A stretch of DNA of 54,605 bases, taken from contig CALUMM010000013.1 in NCBI GenBank assembly GCA_944321755.1, positions 1 through 54,605 on the forward strand, in the 5' to 3' direction. Of the stretch, positions 47,922 to 54,605 are shown piece after piece. The position numbers and the translations under genes were made by a program. Origin of the DNA: an uncultured Alistipes sp. (GTDB lineage: Bacteria > Bacteroidota > Bacteroidia > Bacteroidales > Rikenellaceae). Position 1 is the stretch's first letter; every line of letters starts with the position of its first letter. The notes beneath the pieces are model-generated. The model made no database searches, was not told the origin of the DNA, and worked only from the letters and a program-made list of their open reading frames with translations.

Positions 47922-47969
47922 AACCAAACTCTTGACGAGGCTCCGAAGGCCCCGCCAAGAGTGGTTGGT
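47922..47969 (-). terminator. hairpin between the first two genes of the nuclease operon
   Basis: Long imperfect stem (arms 47922-47940 and 47947-47969) with a 6-base loop, 20 bases after the stop at 47990; on the minus strand it ends TTTGGTTTCTAAAT. No separate promoter is evident before 47880, so it may be an attenuator or an mRNA-stabilising hairpin rather than a full stop. Confidence 0.6.
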
Positions 47970-47989
47970 TTATAAGTCGGTTTCCTCGA

Positions 47990-50491
47990 CTAATTTTTAT
48001 ACGTGATTTCTATCGATTTCACGTAAAGAGCATAATTATTATTGTTATAAAGTTTGAAATAACTATAACCCTTTCCTGAAACATCGAACGTATCCGTAAA
48101 CGACCAAAGAGCATCAGCTCCGTCTACCGTTGACGAGCAAGACATTTCATTGCCAGAAGGATTCTTTTCTGTTCCGAAATACATGTGATAACCGGGAGTA
48201 CTCGATTCCTTACTATTCTGGCAAATCACCTTGATCGAAACGATCTCTCCCAAAGAAGTCGTATTCAGGATAAATCCTTGTTTAGCGGCTCCATCTTTAT
48301 TTCCTTGCATCTGAAGAACAGAATTATTATATGCGCCTTCCTTGCCATTTCCTTGCGTAATTCGAACTCCTGAGAAATTGATAGAACTTGTACTCCACGT
48401 ATACCACGAGGACTCAACAGTCACATCTTGTGAGCCATAATTAGATGACCCTAACTCAATAGATCCATTTTTACCACTGACGATATTATCGATTGTCAAA
48501 GTAATAGTGGCAACTCCACTGGGAAGCGGCGCAGACTGGCTCAGCGTTACGGTAGCCTGAGCGACAGCCTCACCGCCTTCCGAAGCAGCCGCATAGATAG
48601 TCAACGTTGCCTCACGAGTCTCACCCGTATTGGCCTCGGCAGTAACCTTTACCGGGCTGGTTACCTCACCGGTGGGAACCGAGAAACCTTCGCCCTCAAC
48701 CTTTGCATACACCTTATTGCTGCCGGCATTAGCTACCGTAAAGGCAATATCCTGCGTGCCGCCATCGGCTGCAAACGACGACGGAGTGGTCGTAATCGTA
48801 ATAGCAGGCGTCGAGGTGTTCTTCGTAGCCTTCTCCAGCATGATGTTCAACTTCGACTGGCTCGAATCGTAACCCAGAGCAAAACCCGTAGCGTCGATTA
48901 CATCACCGTCGGCAAGGCCTGAGAACTTGGCATCCAGACCGTATGCGAACGTGATGGTCTTGTCCGAAACACCTGCGACAGTGATCGTATAAGTGTTGTA
49001 GCTGCTACCCTTCTCGATATTGAGCACACCGGAAACCTTAACATACTTGTAAGCGGGCTCCTTCGTGTACGCCTCGATGCCTGCAGCATCGAACGTTTCG
49101 GGCGTCGGCAATTGAAGCGACGAATCGTTGCCGGTCGTCACCTCAAAGGTCGAGAACTGATACTGGCCGTGGAAATCCTTGCACTGGCCCTGCACGTCGG
49201 CCAACTTGCCAACGGACTCGATATAGGGATTCGAAGTCTGGGTCGTCCACTCGTTGTTGAAGCCGAGCACATAATATACGGTACCGGAAACTTCCTGAGC
49301 GAACATGACACCCTTCTGATGAACTCCTACAATCGTAGCGTCTGCCAACTTGTAATTGCCTTCGCCCAGTTTATCAATGGTAACCTCCTGATATTCGGGA
49401 GCCGGAGCATCCTGATTCAGACCGGCCAGGTCGTCAGCCGTACGCGGCGAGAGCTGCACATCGCCATTGAACTGACCAGCAATACCGATCAGGTAACCGA
49501 ACTTGTCAGGAATCAATTCATCTTTAAAGGCTGCTTTGGAACCGGTGCGAACCACAAACGATTTACCGTCAGAGGTTACAAAATCGGCATTACCTTTATT
49601 CGTGGAGTTGTTCCAAGCCTTTCCCGAGGTGCCCGTAGCAGGCATACAGTTTTCGATCTTCACCAGCATCGACGTATAGTCCAACAATTGATCCGGCGTC
49701 ACCACAATCGGTTCCGGAACCGTAGTCGTCCAAGTATCAATCGTGGCATTCTGATCGATAGAAAGTTGAATCACACCTCCATAGGTTTGCACTTTTGCGC
49801 CAGCCAAAGGAGCCGTAATTACAGTACCTGCCGAATATTTCTTGTCGGGCTGACTACTGTAGCTGAGCGTCAGACCCGAGTGGGGAGCTCCGTTTGCATC
49901 CTGAATGGCGAAGTAATAATCATCACCCAGGTTGTGCCCTTCAAATTTCGAGACCACAATACCCGTAATCGTCGTCTTGGCCAGAACATCTGCCGAAACA
50001 TCAACCGGGTCTTCATTGGGATTCATAGCCTCAAGCAAGGCACGGATTTCAGCCACATTGGTCTTCGCCTCCGTCGAAGCATCCTCGTTCTGCATGATCT
50101 TGATGGTAGCCGACAGCGGCATGGTCTGCCCAAAAACAGAACCCACCGTCGTTACCGTTGCCGTGTAAGTACGGGGCTCGTCTGCTTTCTCAACCTTAAA
50201 CGTCACCGTAGAGGTTCCCTTCTTGCCCGAAGCAGGAATTGCAACGCAGTCCGCAACATCGGCACCCTTCTCTCCGGCAATCGTCAACGTCCAGTCGCCC
50301 GAGGACTCGATCGTCACAGCCTCCGTCGTGCCGCCCTCAAGATCTACGGCGACATTGGTCGACTGTGCTCCGTTCACGGTGATCGACGGAATACCGCCGT
50401 CATCGTCAGAATCATCGTTCGAACATCCCGTAAAGGCCGCAACGGTCAATGCCGAGAGGAACAATGTTTTCCAAAAATTTACTCTTTTCAT
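47990..50491 (-). CDS. large DUF5689/BACON surface lipoprotein, first gene of the nuclease/TonB operon
   Basis: 833 residues; signal MKRVNFWKTLFLSALTVAAF then TGC lipobox. Order of parts: BACON-like domain (~35-140, ITVNGAQSTNVAVDLEGGTT), DUF5689/OB-like region (~145-370, TTITGIVVSKFEGHNLGDDY, DGKSFVVRTGSKAAFKDELI), a second OB-like region (~375-560, YKLADATIVGVHQKGVMFAQ, KYVKVSGVLNIEKGSSYNTY), another BACON domain (~565-660), and a C-terminal beta domain (~665-833) with SSWYTWSTSSINFSGVRITQ and YALYVKSIEITYK. No catalytic residues seen. Likely a surface binder of nucleic acid feeding the nucleases and the receptor. The 3' third is visibly more AT-rich than the rest. Confidence 0.85.
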   Translation of the reverse strand: MKRVNFWKTLFLSALTVAAFTGCSNDDSDDDGGIPSITVNGAQSTNVAVDLEGGTTEAVTIESSGDWTLTIAGEKGADVADCVAIPASGKKGTSTVTFKVEKADEPRTYTATVTTVGSVFGQTMPLSATIKIMQNEDASTEAKTNVAEIRALLEAMNPNEDPVDVSADVLAKTTITGIVVSKFEGHNLGDDYYFAIQDANGAPHSGLTLSYSSQPDKKYSAGTVITAPLAGAKVQTYGGVIQLSIDQNATIDTWTTTVPEPIVVTPDQLLDYTSMLVKIENCMPATGTSGKAWNNSTNKGNADFVTSDGKSFVVRTGSKAAFKDELIPDKFGYLIGIAGQFNGDVQLSPRTADDLAGLNQDAPAPEYQEVTIDKLGEGNYKLADATIVGVHQKGVMFAQEVSGTVYYVLGFNNEWTTQTSNPYIESVGKLADVQGQCKDFHGQYQFSTFEVTTGNDSSLQLPTPETFDAAGIEAYTKEPAYKYVKVSGVLNIEKGSSYNTYTITVAGVSDKTITFAYGLDAKFSGLADGDVIDATGFALGYDSSQSKLNIMLEKATKNTSTPAITITTTPSSFAADGGTQDIAFTVANAGSNKVYAKVEGEGFSVPTGEVTSPVKVTAEANTGETREATLTIYAAASEGGEAVAQATVTLSQSAPLPSGVATITLTIDNIVSGKNGSIELGSSNYGSQDVTVESSWYTWSTSSINFSGVRITQGNGKEGAYNNSVLQMQGNKDGAAKQGFILNTTSLGEIVSIKVICQNSKESSTPGYHMYFGTEKNPSGNEMSCSSTVDGADALWSFTDTFDVSGKGYSYFKLYNNNNYALYVKSIEITYKN

Positions 50492-50574
50492 AAAAGTGAG
50501 TGTTAGTTAAAAATAAAAGCTTGTAGCCAATTATATTTTAAAATTATTACAACGCAACACCTGCATTGAGTCCC

Positions 50575-50605
50575 CAAAGTTAAAATTATTTCCCGAATTC
50601 GCAAA
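50575..50605 (-). promoter_or_regulatory. promoter of the nuclease/TonB operon
   Basis: On the minus strand TTTG (50602-50605), 19-base spacer, TAACTTTG (50575-50582). The ATG at 50491 is 83 bases further on, leaving a moderately long AT-rich leader. Confidence 0.8.
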
Positions 50606-50649
50606 AATTTGTAACAGTCTTTTCATATAAATCCGGACTTTTCGACCAA

Positions 50650-51114
50650 TTATCGGATGCGATCGGCTCCCCGGACCAACAATTCGTCCCGGAAAATCGC
50701 CCGCGCGGCCAGCCACGCAAACAGCAGACTCACAACGGGCAACGCAATCGCTACGCCAACCCCTTGCGTGTGGAACGGCAGGTCGGAAACGACCCGGCAG
50801 CCCAAATAATAATAAATGCCCTCCATCACGGCACTCCCGACCAGCAGGACCATCTCCACGACGCACAGCCGGATCTGAAGCATCCGACGACGGTAGAGGA
50901 AAATCGTCACCAACGGCACAACGGCCGCCAACGACAGCAGAATACCCAGATAGGCGGTCGAGTGAAGCACCGCCCCCTCGGCATCCTTCAGCGCAAAGGC
51001 GTAGAGTCCGAACTCGCTGCCCTCGCCCCCGAACCACGCCAGGCGGGCAAAGAGCGTCACGGCCAGCAGGGCCGTAATCACCAACAGATAAAGCGTTTGA
51101 ATTCGTTGTATCAT
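50650..51114 (-). CDS. DUF4293 membrane protein
   Basis: 154 residues with four hydrophobic spans: MIQRIQTLYLLVITALLAVT, YLGILLSLAAVVPLVTIFLY, IRLCVVEMVLLVGSAVMEGI and VAIALPVVSLLFAWLAARAI. The start MIQRIQTLYL and the C-terminal RDELLVRGADRIR are typical of the Bacteroidota DUF4293 family. Function unknown. Starts two bases after the GT2 stop; last gene of the tsaC-DUF4199-GT2-DUF4293 unit. Confidence 0.88.
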   Translation of the reverse strand: MIQRIQTLYLLVITALLAVTLFARLAWFGGEGSEFGLYAFALKDAEGAVLHSTAYLGILLSLAAVVPLVTIFLYRRRMLQIRLCVVEMVLLVGSAVMEGIYYYLGCRVVSDLPFHTQGVGVAIALPVVSLLFAWLAARAIFRDELLVRGADRIR

Positions 51115-51116
51115 GT

Positions 51117-52073
51117 TTACAGGGTTTTGTCGATCAGGTATTTGTTTCGGTCCGTGGAGTTGCGGTTGATCAGTTCGCCCAGGAAGCCCGCCAGGAAGAG
51201 CTGCACACCCAGAATCACGGCCAGGATGGCCAGGTAGAACAGGGGCTGGTCCGTGACGCCCCGCAGCGGAAGTCCGTGGAACTGTTTCCAGAGTTTCTCA
51301 CCGATGAGCCAGCAGGTCGTGCCGCCGCCCAGGAGGAACATCACCGTCCCCAGTCCGCCGAAAAAGTACATCGGCGACCGCCCGAAATGGGTCATGAACA
51401 TCACCGAAATCAGGTCCAGGTAGCCTTTGACGGTGCGTTCGAGTCCGAATTTCGAGTGTCCGTACTTGCGGGCATGGTGTTCGACGACCTTCTCGCCGAT
51501 GCGGCGGAATCCGGCCTGTTTGGCCAGGATCGGAATGAAGCGGTGCATTTCGCCGTAGACCTCGATCGATTTCACGACCTTGCGCCGGTAGGCTTTCAGG
51601 CCGCAGTTGAAGTCGTGGAGCCGGATGCCCGAGGCCCGGCGTGCCGTCCAGTTGAAGAATTTGCTCGGCCACCGCTTTCCGATCGGGTCGTAGCGCTTCT
51701 TCTTCCATCCCGAAACCAGGTCGTAGCCCTCGTCAAGGATCATCCGACGCAAGGCCGGGATCTCATCCGGCGAATCCTGCAGGTCGGCGTCCATCGTGAA
51801 GACCACCTCGCCCTCGGCCGCCGCAAAACCGCAGTACAACGCGGCGGATTTCCCGTAGTTGCGCCCGAAGCGGATACCCCGGATCGCCGGGTAGCGTTGT
51901 TTGAGCTGCTCGACCGTCGCCCACGAATTGTCCGACGAGCCGTCGTCCACGAAGATCAGCTCGTAGCTCAGAGCGTTCTCGCGGGCCACGCGGTCGATCC
52001 ACGCCGCCAGTTCCGGCAGCGACTCCTCCTCGTTATAGAGCGGTACAACGACCGAAATGTCCAGTCTTTCCAT
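51117..52073 (-). CDS. GT2-family glycosyltransferase, polyprenyl-phosphate type
   Basis: 318 residues from ATG 52073 (MERLDISVVVPLYNEEESLP); a GTG at 52085 overlapping the previous stop is an alternative. GT-A domain with ELIFVDDGSSDNSW, FTMDADLQDSPDEIPAL (DxD-type motif) and the acceptor helix RKYGHSKFGLERTVKGYLDL. Two C-terminal membrane spans (YFFGGLGTVMFLLGGGTTCW; FYLAILAVILGVQLFLAGFL) as in dolichol-phosphate mannose synthase-like and GtrB/ArnC-like enzymes, which move a sugar to undecaprenyl phosphate. Sugar identity unknown. Confidence 0.93.
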   Translation of the reverse strand: MERLDISVVVPLYNEEESLPELAAWIDRVARENALSYELIFVDDGSSDNSWATVEQLKQRYPAIRGIRFGRNYGKSAALYCGFAAAEGEVVFTMDADLQDSPDEIPALRRMILDEGYDLVSGWKKKRYDPIGKRWPSKFFNWTARRASGIRLHDFNCGLKAYRRKVVKSIEVYGEMHRFIPILAKQAGFRRIGEKVVEHHARKYGHSKFGLERTVKGYLDLISVMFMTHFGRSPMYFFGGLGTVMFLLGGGTTCWLIGEKLWKQFHGLPLRGVTDQPLFYLAILAVILGVQLFLAGFLGELINRNSTDRNKYLIDKTL

Positions 52074-52081
52074 CCTGCGAA

Positions 52082-52660
52082 TCACTCGTTACCCGACTCG
52101 CCGAACGGCCGGGGAGCCCGGGAAAGAACGCCCGCGATAATCAGGCCAAACACGGCGCCGAACAACAGACTGCTGAAAATCCCGCCCCAGAGCGTCTGCA
52201 GCACCGACGGTGCGGCTACCGTCTGCAGTTGTTCCATGCTCTGTGTAAAAAGGCCCTCCATCGAGGCCGGGATTCCGCCACTCGCGGCAACGAGCTTCTC
52301 CATGGCGGCAATCAGCCGGTCGATATACACGGAGTAACCCAGCAGCAGATGGAGATAGAGCGCCTGCACGGCCCCGACGATGATGCCTGCCAGGCCCGAT
52401 ACGGCAAGTACGGCCTTATAGCCTTGTCCGAAAGAAAATCCCTCTTCGGCCGTACAGAGGACCGAACGGCTGCGCGCGAAACGGTGCAGCAGATAATAGT
52501 GCGCGATCACCACGGCGATCCACTCCACGAGATAGAGCATATAAAGGCCCACATGACCCGCAAGCATGATCTGATTCTCCACGATAAACGATACGGCAAG
52601 CAGCACGCCGAGAACAGCCCCGGCCTTCGCAGCATCGTTCCAGAAATTTTCCCTGTTCAT
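52082..52660 (-). CDS. DUF4199 membrane protein
   Basis: 192 residues with four hydrophobic spans: AKAGAVLGVLLAVSFIVE, HVGLYMLYLVEWIAVVIAHY, YKAVLAVSGLAGIIVGAVQA and FSSLLFGAVFGLIIAGVL. The pattern LLHRFARSRSVLCTAEEGFSFGQGY before span 3 is that of DUF4199, commonly encoded directly upstream of a GT2 gene in Bacteroidota, as here (8-base gap). Role unknown; may support the glycosyltransferase. Confidence 0.87.
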   Translation of the reverse strand: MNRENFWNDAAKAGAVLGVLLAVSFIVENQIMLAGHVGLYMLYLVEWIAVVIAHYYLLHRFARSRSVLCTAEEGFSFGQGYKAVLAVSGLAGIIVGAVQALYLHLLLGYSVYIDRLIAAMEKLVAASGGIPASMEGLFTQSMEQLQTVAAPSVLQTLWGGIFSSLLFGAVFGLIIAGVLSRAPRPFGESGNE

Positions 52661-52697
52661 CTTTTCCTATCGCGTTCCTTAAACGTTTTCCGTTGTC

Positions 52698-53300
52698 CTA
52701 TTGCAATTCGCCCTTCCCTTCGCGCAGGATCTCCGGCTCGTCGCCCGTGAGATCCACCACCGTCGTGGGGACATTGTCTCCCATCCCGCCGTCGATGACC
52801 AGCGACACCTCGCGGCCGTAACGCTCCTCGATCAGTTCCGGGTCGGTCGTATATTCGACCACCTCGTCGTCGTCCTTCACCGAGGCCGTGACCATCGGGC
52901 ACCCCAGCGCCTCGACCACCGCACGCGCCACCGGATGGGCCGGAATGCGGACCCCGATCGTGCGGCGACGCTCCAGCGCCTTGTCCGGCACCCGCGACGA
53001 GGCCGGCAGAATGAAGGTAAAGGGTCCCGGGAGATTGCGTTTCAGAATCCGGAAGGCCGCATTGTCCACCCGACAATACTCGGCCACCCCGGCAATGTCG
53101 TCGAAAACCACGGTCAGCGGCGCATCACTGCGGCCGCGCAGCCGGCGCAGCCGATCCACGGCCTTGGCCGAACGCAGCGAACACCCGAACGCATAGACGC
53201 TGTCGGTGGGATAAATCACGATCCCGTCGCGCTCCAGGGCCTCAACGACCCGCTTCAACTCCTTCTCCGAAGGGTTCTGTCCGTATATCTTGACCAACAT
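52698..53300 (-). CDS. tsaC: L-threonylcarbamoyladenylate synthase (Sua5/YciO/YrdC family)
   Basis: 200 residues from ATG 53300 (MLVKIYGQNPSEKELKRVVE). Makes threonylcarbamoyl-AMP from threonine, bicarbonate and ATP for the t6A37 modification of ANN-decoding tRNAs. Family motifs: GGIVIYPTDSVYAFGC-like block (DGIVIYPTDSVYAFGCSLRS), KRNLPGPFTFILPASSRVP, RTIGVRIPAHPVARAVVEAL and VPTTVVDLTGDEPEILREG. No Sua5 C-terminal domain. A start at 53318 would overlap the promoter element at 53307-53314 and is rejected. Confidence 0.94.
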   Translation of the reverse strand: MLVKIYGQNPSEKELKRVVEALERDGIVIYPTDSVYAFGCSLRSAKAVDRLRRLRGRSDAPLTVVFDDIAGVAEYCRVDNAAFRILKRNLPGPFTFILPASSRVPDKALERRRTIGVRIPAHPVARAVVEALGCPMVTASVKDDDEVVEYTTDPELIEERYGREVSLVIDGGMGDNVPTTVVDLTGDEPEILREGKGELQ

Positions 53301-53306
53301 GGACCG

Positions 53307-53314
53307 CAAAGATA
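53307..53314 (-). promoter_or_regulatory. -7 promoter element TATCTTTG for tsaC
   Basis: Exact match on the minus strand with only six bases between its last G and the ATG at 53300, so the message would start at or next to the start codon. Confidence 0.65.
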
Positions 53315-53370
53315 ACAAAAGTCAGACGCAAAAAGTCAAGTTTGCCTGAGTTTTTTCCCGAGACGCCTCC

Positions 53371-53387
53371 TATCTTTCGTAAAGATA
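53371..53387. promoter_or_regulatory. mirror pair of -7-like motifs in the mltG-tsaC gap
   Basis: TATCTTT-CGT-AAAGATA, an inverted repeat of the core -7 motif, sits between the tsaC promoter and the mltG stop. Flanking direct repeats GCAAAAAGTC occur at about 53328 and 53401. Either a decayed promoter pair or chance. Confidence 0.35.
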
Positions 53388-53467
53388 CAAAAAGTAGATC
53401 GCAAAAAGTCGAATTTTCCGTATTTTTTCCGGAATACACGCCATAATACCGGAGATGACAGGCGTGT

Positions 53468-54481
53468 TTATCGGATCTTGCGGCGGTTCAGCTCCGCACT
53501 GTAGGCCCGCGCATTGCGGTTGTGTTCGCTCAGCGTCCGGGCGAAGTTGTGGTACCCGTCGAAGGTCGGACGCGCACAGAAAAAGATATAGTCGTGCTCC
53601 TCGAAGTCGAGCACCGCCTCGATGGCATTCTTCCCCGGCATACAGATCGGCGAGGGCGGAAGTCCCTTATTTACATAAGTATTGTAGGGCGACGGGGTTT
53701 TCAGATGCTTGTGGAGGATGCGCCGCAGCCCGAAATCCTGCATGGCATACTTCACCGTCGGGTCGGCCTGCAGCGGAATGCCGCGCCGCAGGCGGTTGAC
53801 ATAGACACCCGCGATCCGGGGCATCTCGTCCGTCTTGCGGGTCTCCTCGTAGACGATCGACGCCAGGGTCATCACCTCCAGGCGGCTCAAACCGCTCCGC
53901 TGGCGTTTGGCGTCCCGTTCCGGGGTCCAGAAACGGTCGTACTCGCGCTTCATGCGCCGCACGAACTCCTCGGGCGCCACCGTCCAGTAGAATTCATAGG
54001 TGTCGGGGATGAACATCGAGAAGAGCGTCACGCTGTCGAAGCCCGCCTCGGCAGCCAGCTCCCGCGAGGTCAGCGCCGCAGCGAACGACGCCGAATCGGC
54101 ATCGAGCTGCCACGACAGCCGCCGGGCCAGCTGGGCCGGGGTCCGGACGTTCTGAATCGTCACCTGCACGGGGGTCTGCATCCCGAGCTTGAGCATCCGC
54201 ACGACCTCGATGACGTTCATCCCGGGGCGCAGGACGTAGTGCCCGGGCTTGAAGCTCCCGGCCAGGTCGAGGCGCCGGGCGTAGGCCCGGAAGGCCGCAT
54301 GGTGCCCGATCCGGGGCATCAGCGAATCGGTCAGCGTTGCGTAGGAGGCCCGTGAACTTACGAAGAGCTCGGACTCGCGCCCGACGGCCGAGCCCTTGAA
54401 CTGGAAGAGAAGCACCGCAGCAGCCACGGCCCCCAAAACGACACACCCCAAAAAGAGGCAGAGCAAGGTTTTTTTACGCAT
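53468..54481 (-). CDS. mltG: endolytic murein transglycosylase MltG
   Basis: 337 residues. One N-terminal membrane anchor (KKTLLCLFLGCVVLGAVAAA), then a LysM-like subdomain (GHYVLRPGMNVIEVVRMLKL) and the YceG catalytic domain: SMFIPDTYEFYWTVAPEEFV, LEVMTLASIVYEETRKTDEM with the catalytic Glu at about 212, RIAGVYVNRLRRGIPLQADP, TPSPYNTYVNKGLPPSPICM and PGKNAIEAVLDFEEHDYIFF. Cleaves nascent glycan strands in the periplasm and sets their length. Length is normal. Confidence 0.96.
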   Translation of the reverse strand: MRKKTLLCLFLGCVVLGAVAAAVLLFQFKGSAVGRESELFVSSRASYATLTDSLMPRIGHHAAFRAYARRLDLAGSFKPGHYVLRPGMNVIEVVRMLKLGMQTPVQVTIQNVRTPAQLARRLSWQLDADSASFAAALTSRELAAEAGFDSVTLFSMFIPDTYEFYWTVAPEEFVRRMKREYDRFWTPERDAKRQRSGLSRLEVMTLASIVYEETRKTDEMPRIAGVYVNRLRRGIPLQADPTVKYAMQDFGLRRILHKHLKTPSPYNTYVNKGLPPSPICMPGKNAIEAVLDFEEHDYIFFCARPTFDGYHNFARTLSEHNRNARAYSAELNRRKIR

Positions 54482-54493
54482 TTCGCAAAATTT

Positions 54494-54525
54494 TTTGCAA
54501 AGATAGGAAAATATTCCTACTTTTG
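54494..54525 (+). promoter_or_regulatory. promoter of the SRP RNA gene, overlapping the mltG promoter
   Basis: TTTG at 54494-54497, 20-base spacer, TACTTTTG at 54518-54525. The opposite-strand -7 element of mltG, TATCTTTG, lies at 54498-54505, so both promoters share the same ~30 bases. Confidence 0.8.
54498..54505 (-). promoter_or_regulatory. -7 promoter element TATCTTTG for mltG
   Basis: Exact TAnnTTTG match on the minus strand, 16 bases ahead of the mltG ATG at 54481. Confidence 0.7.
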
Positions 54526-54529
54526 CCTC

Positions 54530-54605
54530 CCGGGTGAGTCTTACACGACCAGCTCCCGCAGAATCCCCCAGGCGAGGAATCGAGCAAGGGTATGCGGTCG
54601 TAGCG
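54530..54605 (+). ncRNA. ffs: signal recognition particle RNA (4.5S-type), 3' end outside window
   Basis: Domain IV of SRP RNA is recognisable: CAGG (54569-54572), CGA, the GGAA tetraloop (54576-54579), TCG, AGCA (54583-54586) reproduce the conserved symmetric and asymmetric loops that bind the Ffh M domain. Further out, ACGACC (54545-54550) pairs with GGTCGT (54596-54601). A good promoter ends at 54525, so the 5' end is near 54530 (approximate). The 3' strand of the long hairpin continues past the window edge. Confidence 0.85.

Overview
The window looks like chromosomal DNA of a gut Bacteroidota, most likely Rikenellaceae/Alistipes-like (the genus is inference, from GC-rich coding sequence plus Bacteroidales-specific families). 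Supporting signs are a SusC/SusD pair, many lipoproteins with a Cys lipobox, families largely confined to Bacteroidota (DUF4294, DUF4293, DUF4199, DUF5689, DUF1573, DUF4984-like) and the Bacteroidota promoter -7 motif TAnnTTTG upstream of nearly every transcription unit. I saw no integrase, transposase, phage gene or CRISPR array.

Layout. 1-3700 (minus): a TetR-type regulator whose gene carries a G9 run, followed by a 16-bp-arm palindrome and a unit of membrane protein, lipoprotein, TPR-like protein and ankyrin protein that runs off the left edge. 4000-6400 (minus): cobalamin adenosyltransferase, a small unknown protein and a HI0933-type flavoprotein. 6540-8400 (plus): nusB, DUF1573 lipoprotein, yajC. 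8400-12130: galM lipoprotein, TSCPD protein, YeaQ-like protein, tRNA-Gln(UUG), a FlK-like thioesterase with the tail of a lost paralogue behind it, and a DUF4294 protein, with unusual GC-rich repeats in the gaps. 12130-28310 (plus): a SusC/SusD locus with two surface lipoproteins, two leucine-rich-repeat lipoproteins, a subtilisin-like lipoprotein protease, a DUF1573 protein and a small lipoprotein. 28360-35140 (plus): ffh, era, then a TPR/MFS/membrane protein operon. 35173-37052 (minus): GT4 glycosyltransferase and acyl-ACP thioesterase. 37216-41170 (plus): DUF2975/XRE pair and an M16 peptidase. 41170-50605 (minus): a five-gene unit of two DUF5689 lipoproteins, a NUC endonuclease, an EEP-family nuclease and a TonB-dependent receptor, ending in a structured non-coding stretch. 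50650-53314 (minus): TsaC, DUF4199, GT2, DUF4293. 53468-54605: mltG (minus) and, divergently, the 5' part of the SRP RNA gene.

Two observations stand out. First, the SusC gene is split by a run of eight G directly behind its signal peptide: one more G would restore a 983-residue receptor, so the transporter may be switched on and off by slippage (or this is a homopolymer sequencing error). The same window has a G9 run in the tetR gene, in frame. Second, the 41.4-50.6 kb operon reads as a self-contained extracellular nucleic-acid degradation and uptake system in which OB-fold-like DUF5689 lipoproteins may take the place of SusD. The SusCD locus has no glycoside hydrolase; its only enzyme is a protease, suggesting peptides or proteins as cargo.
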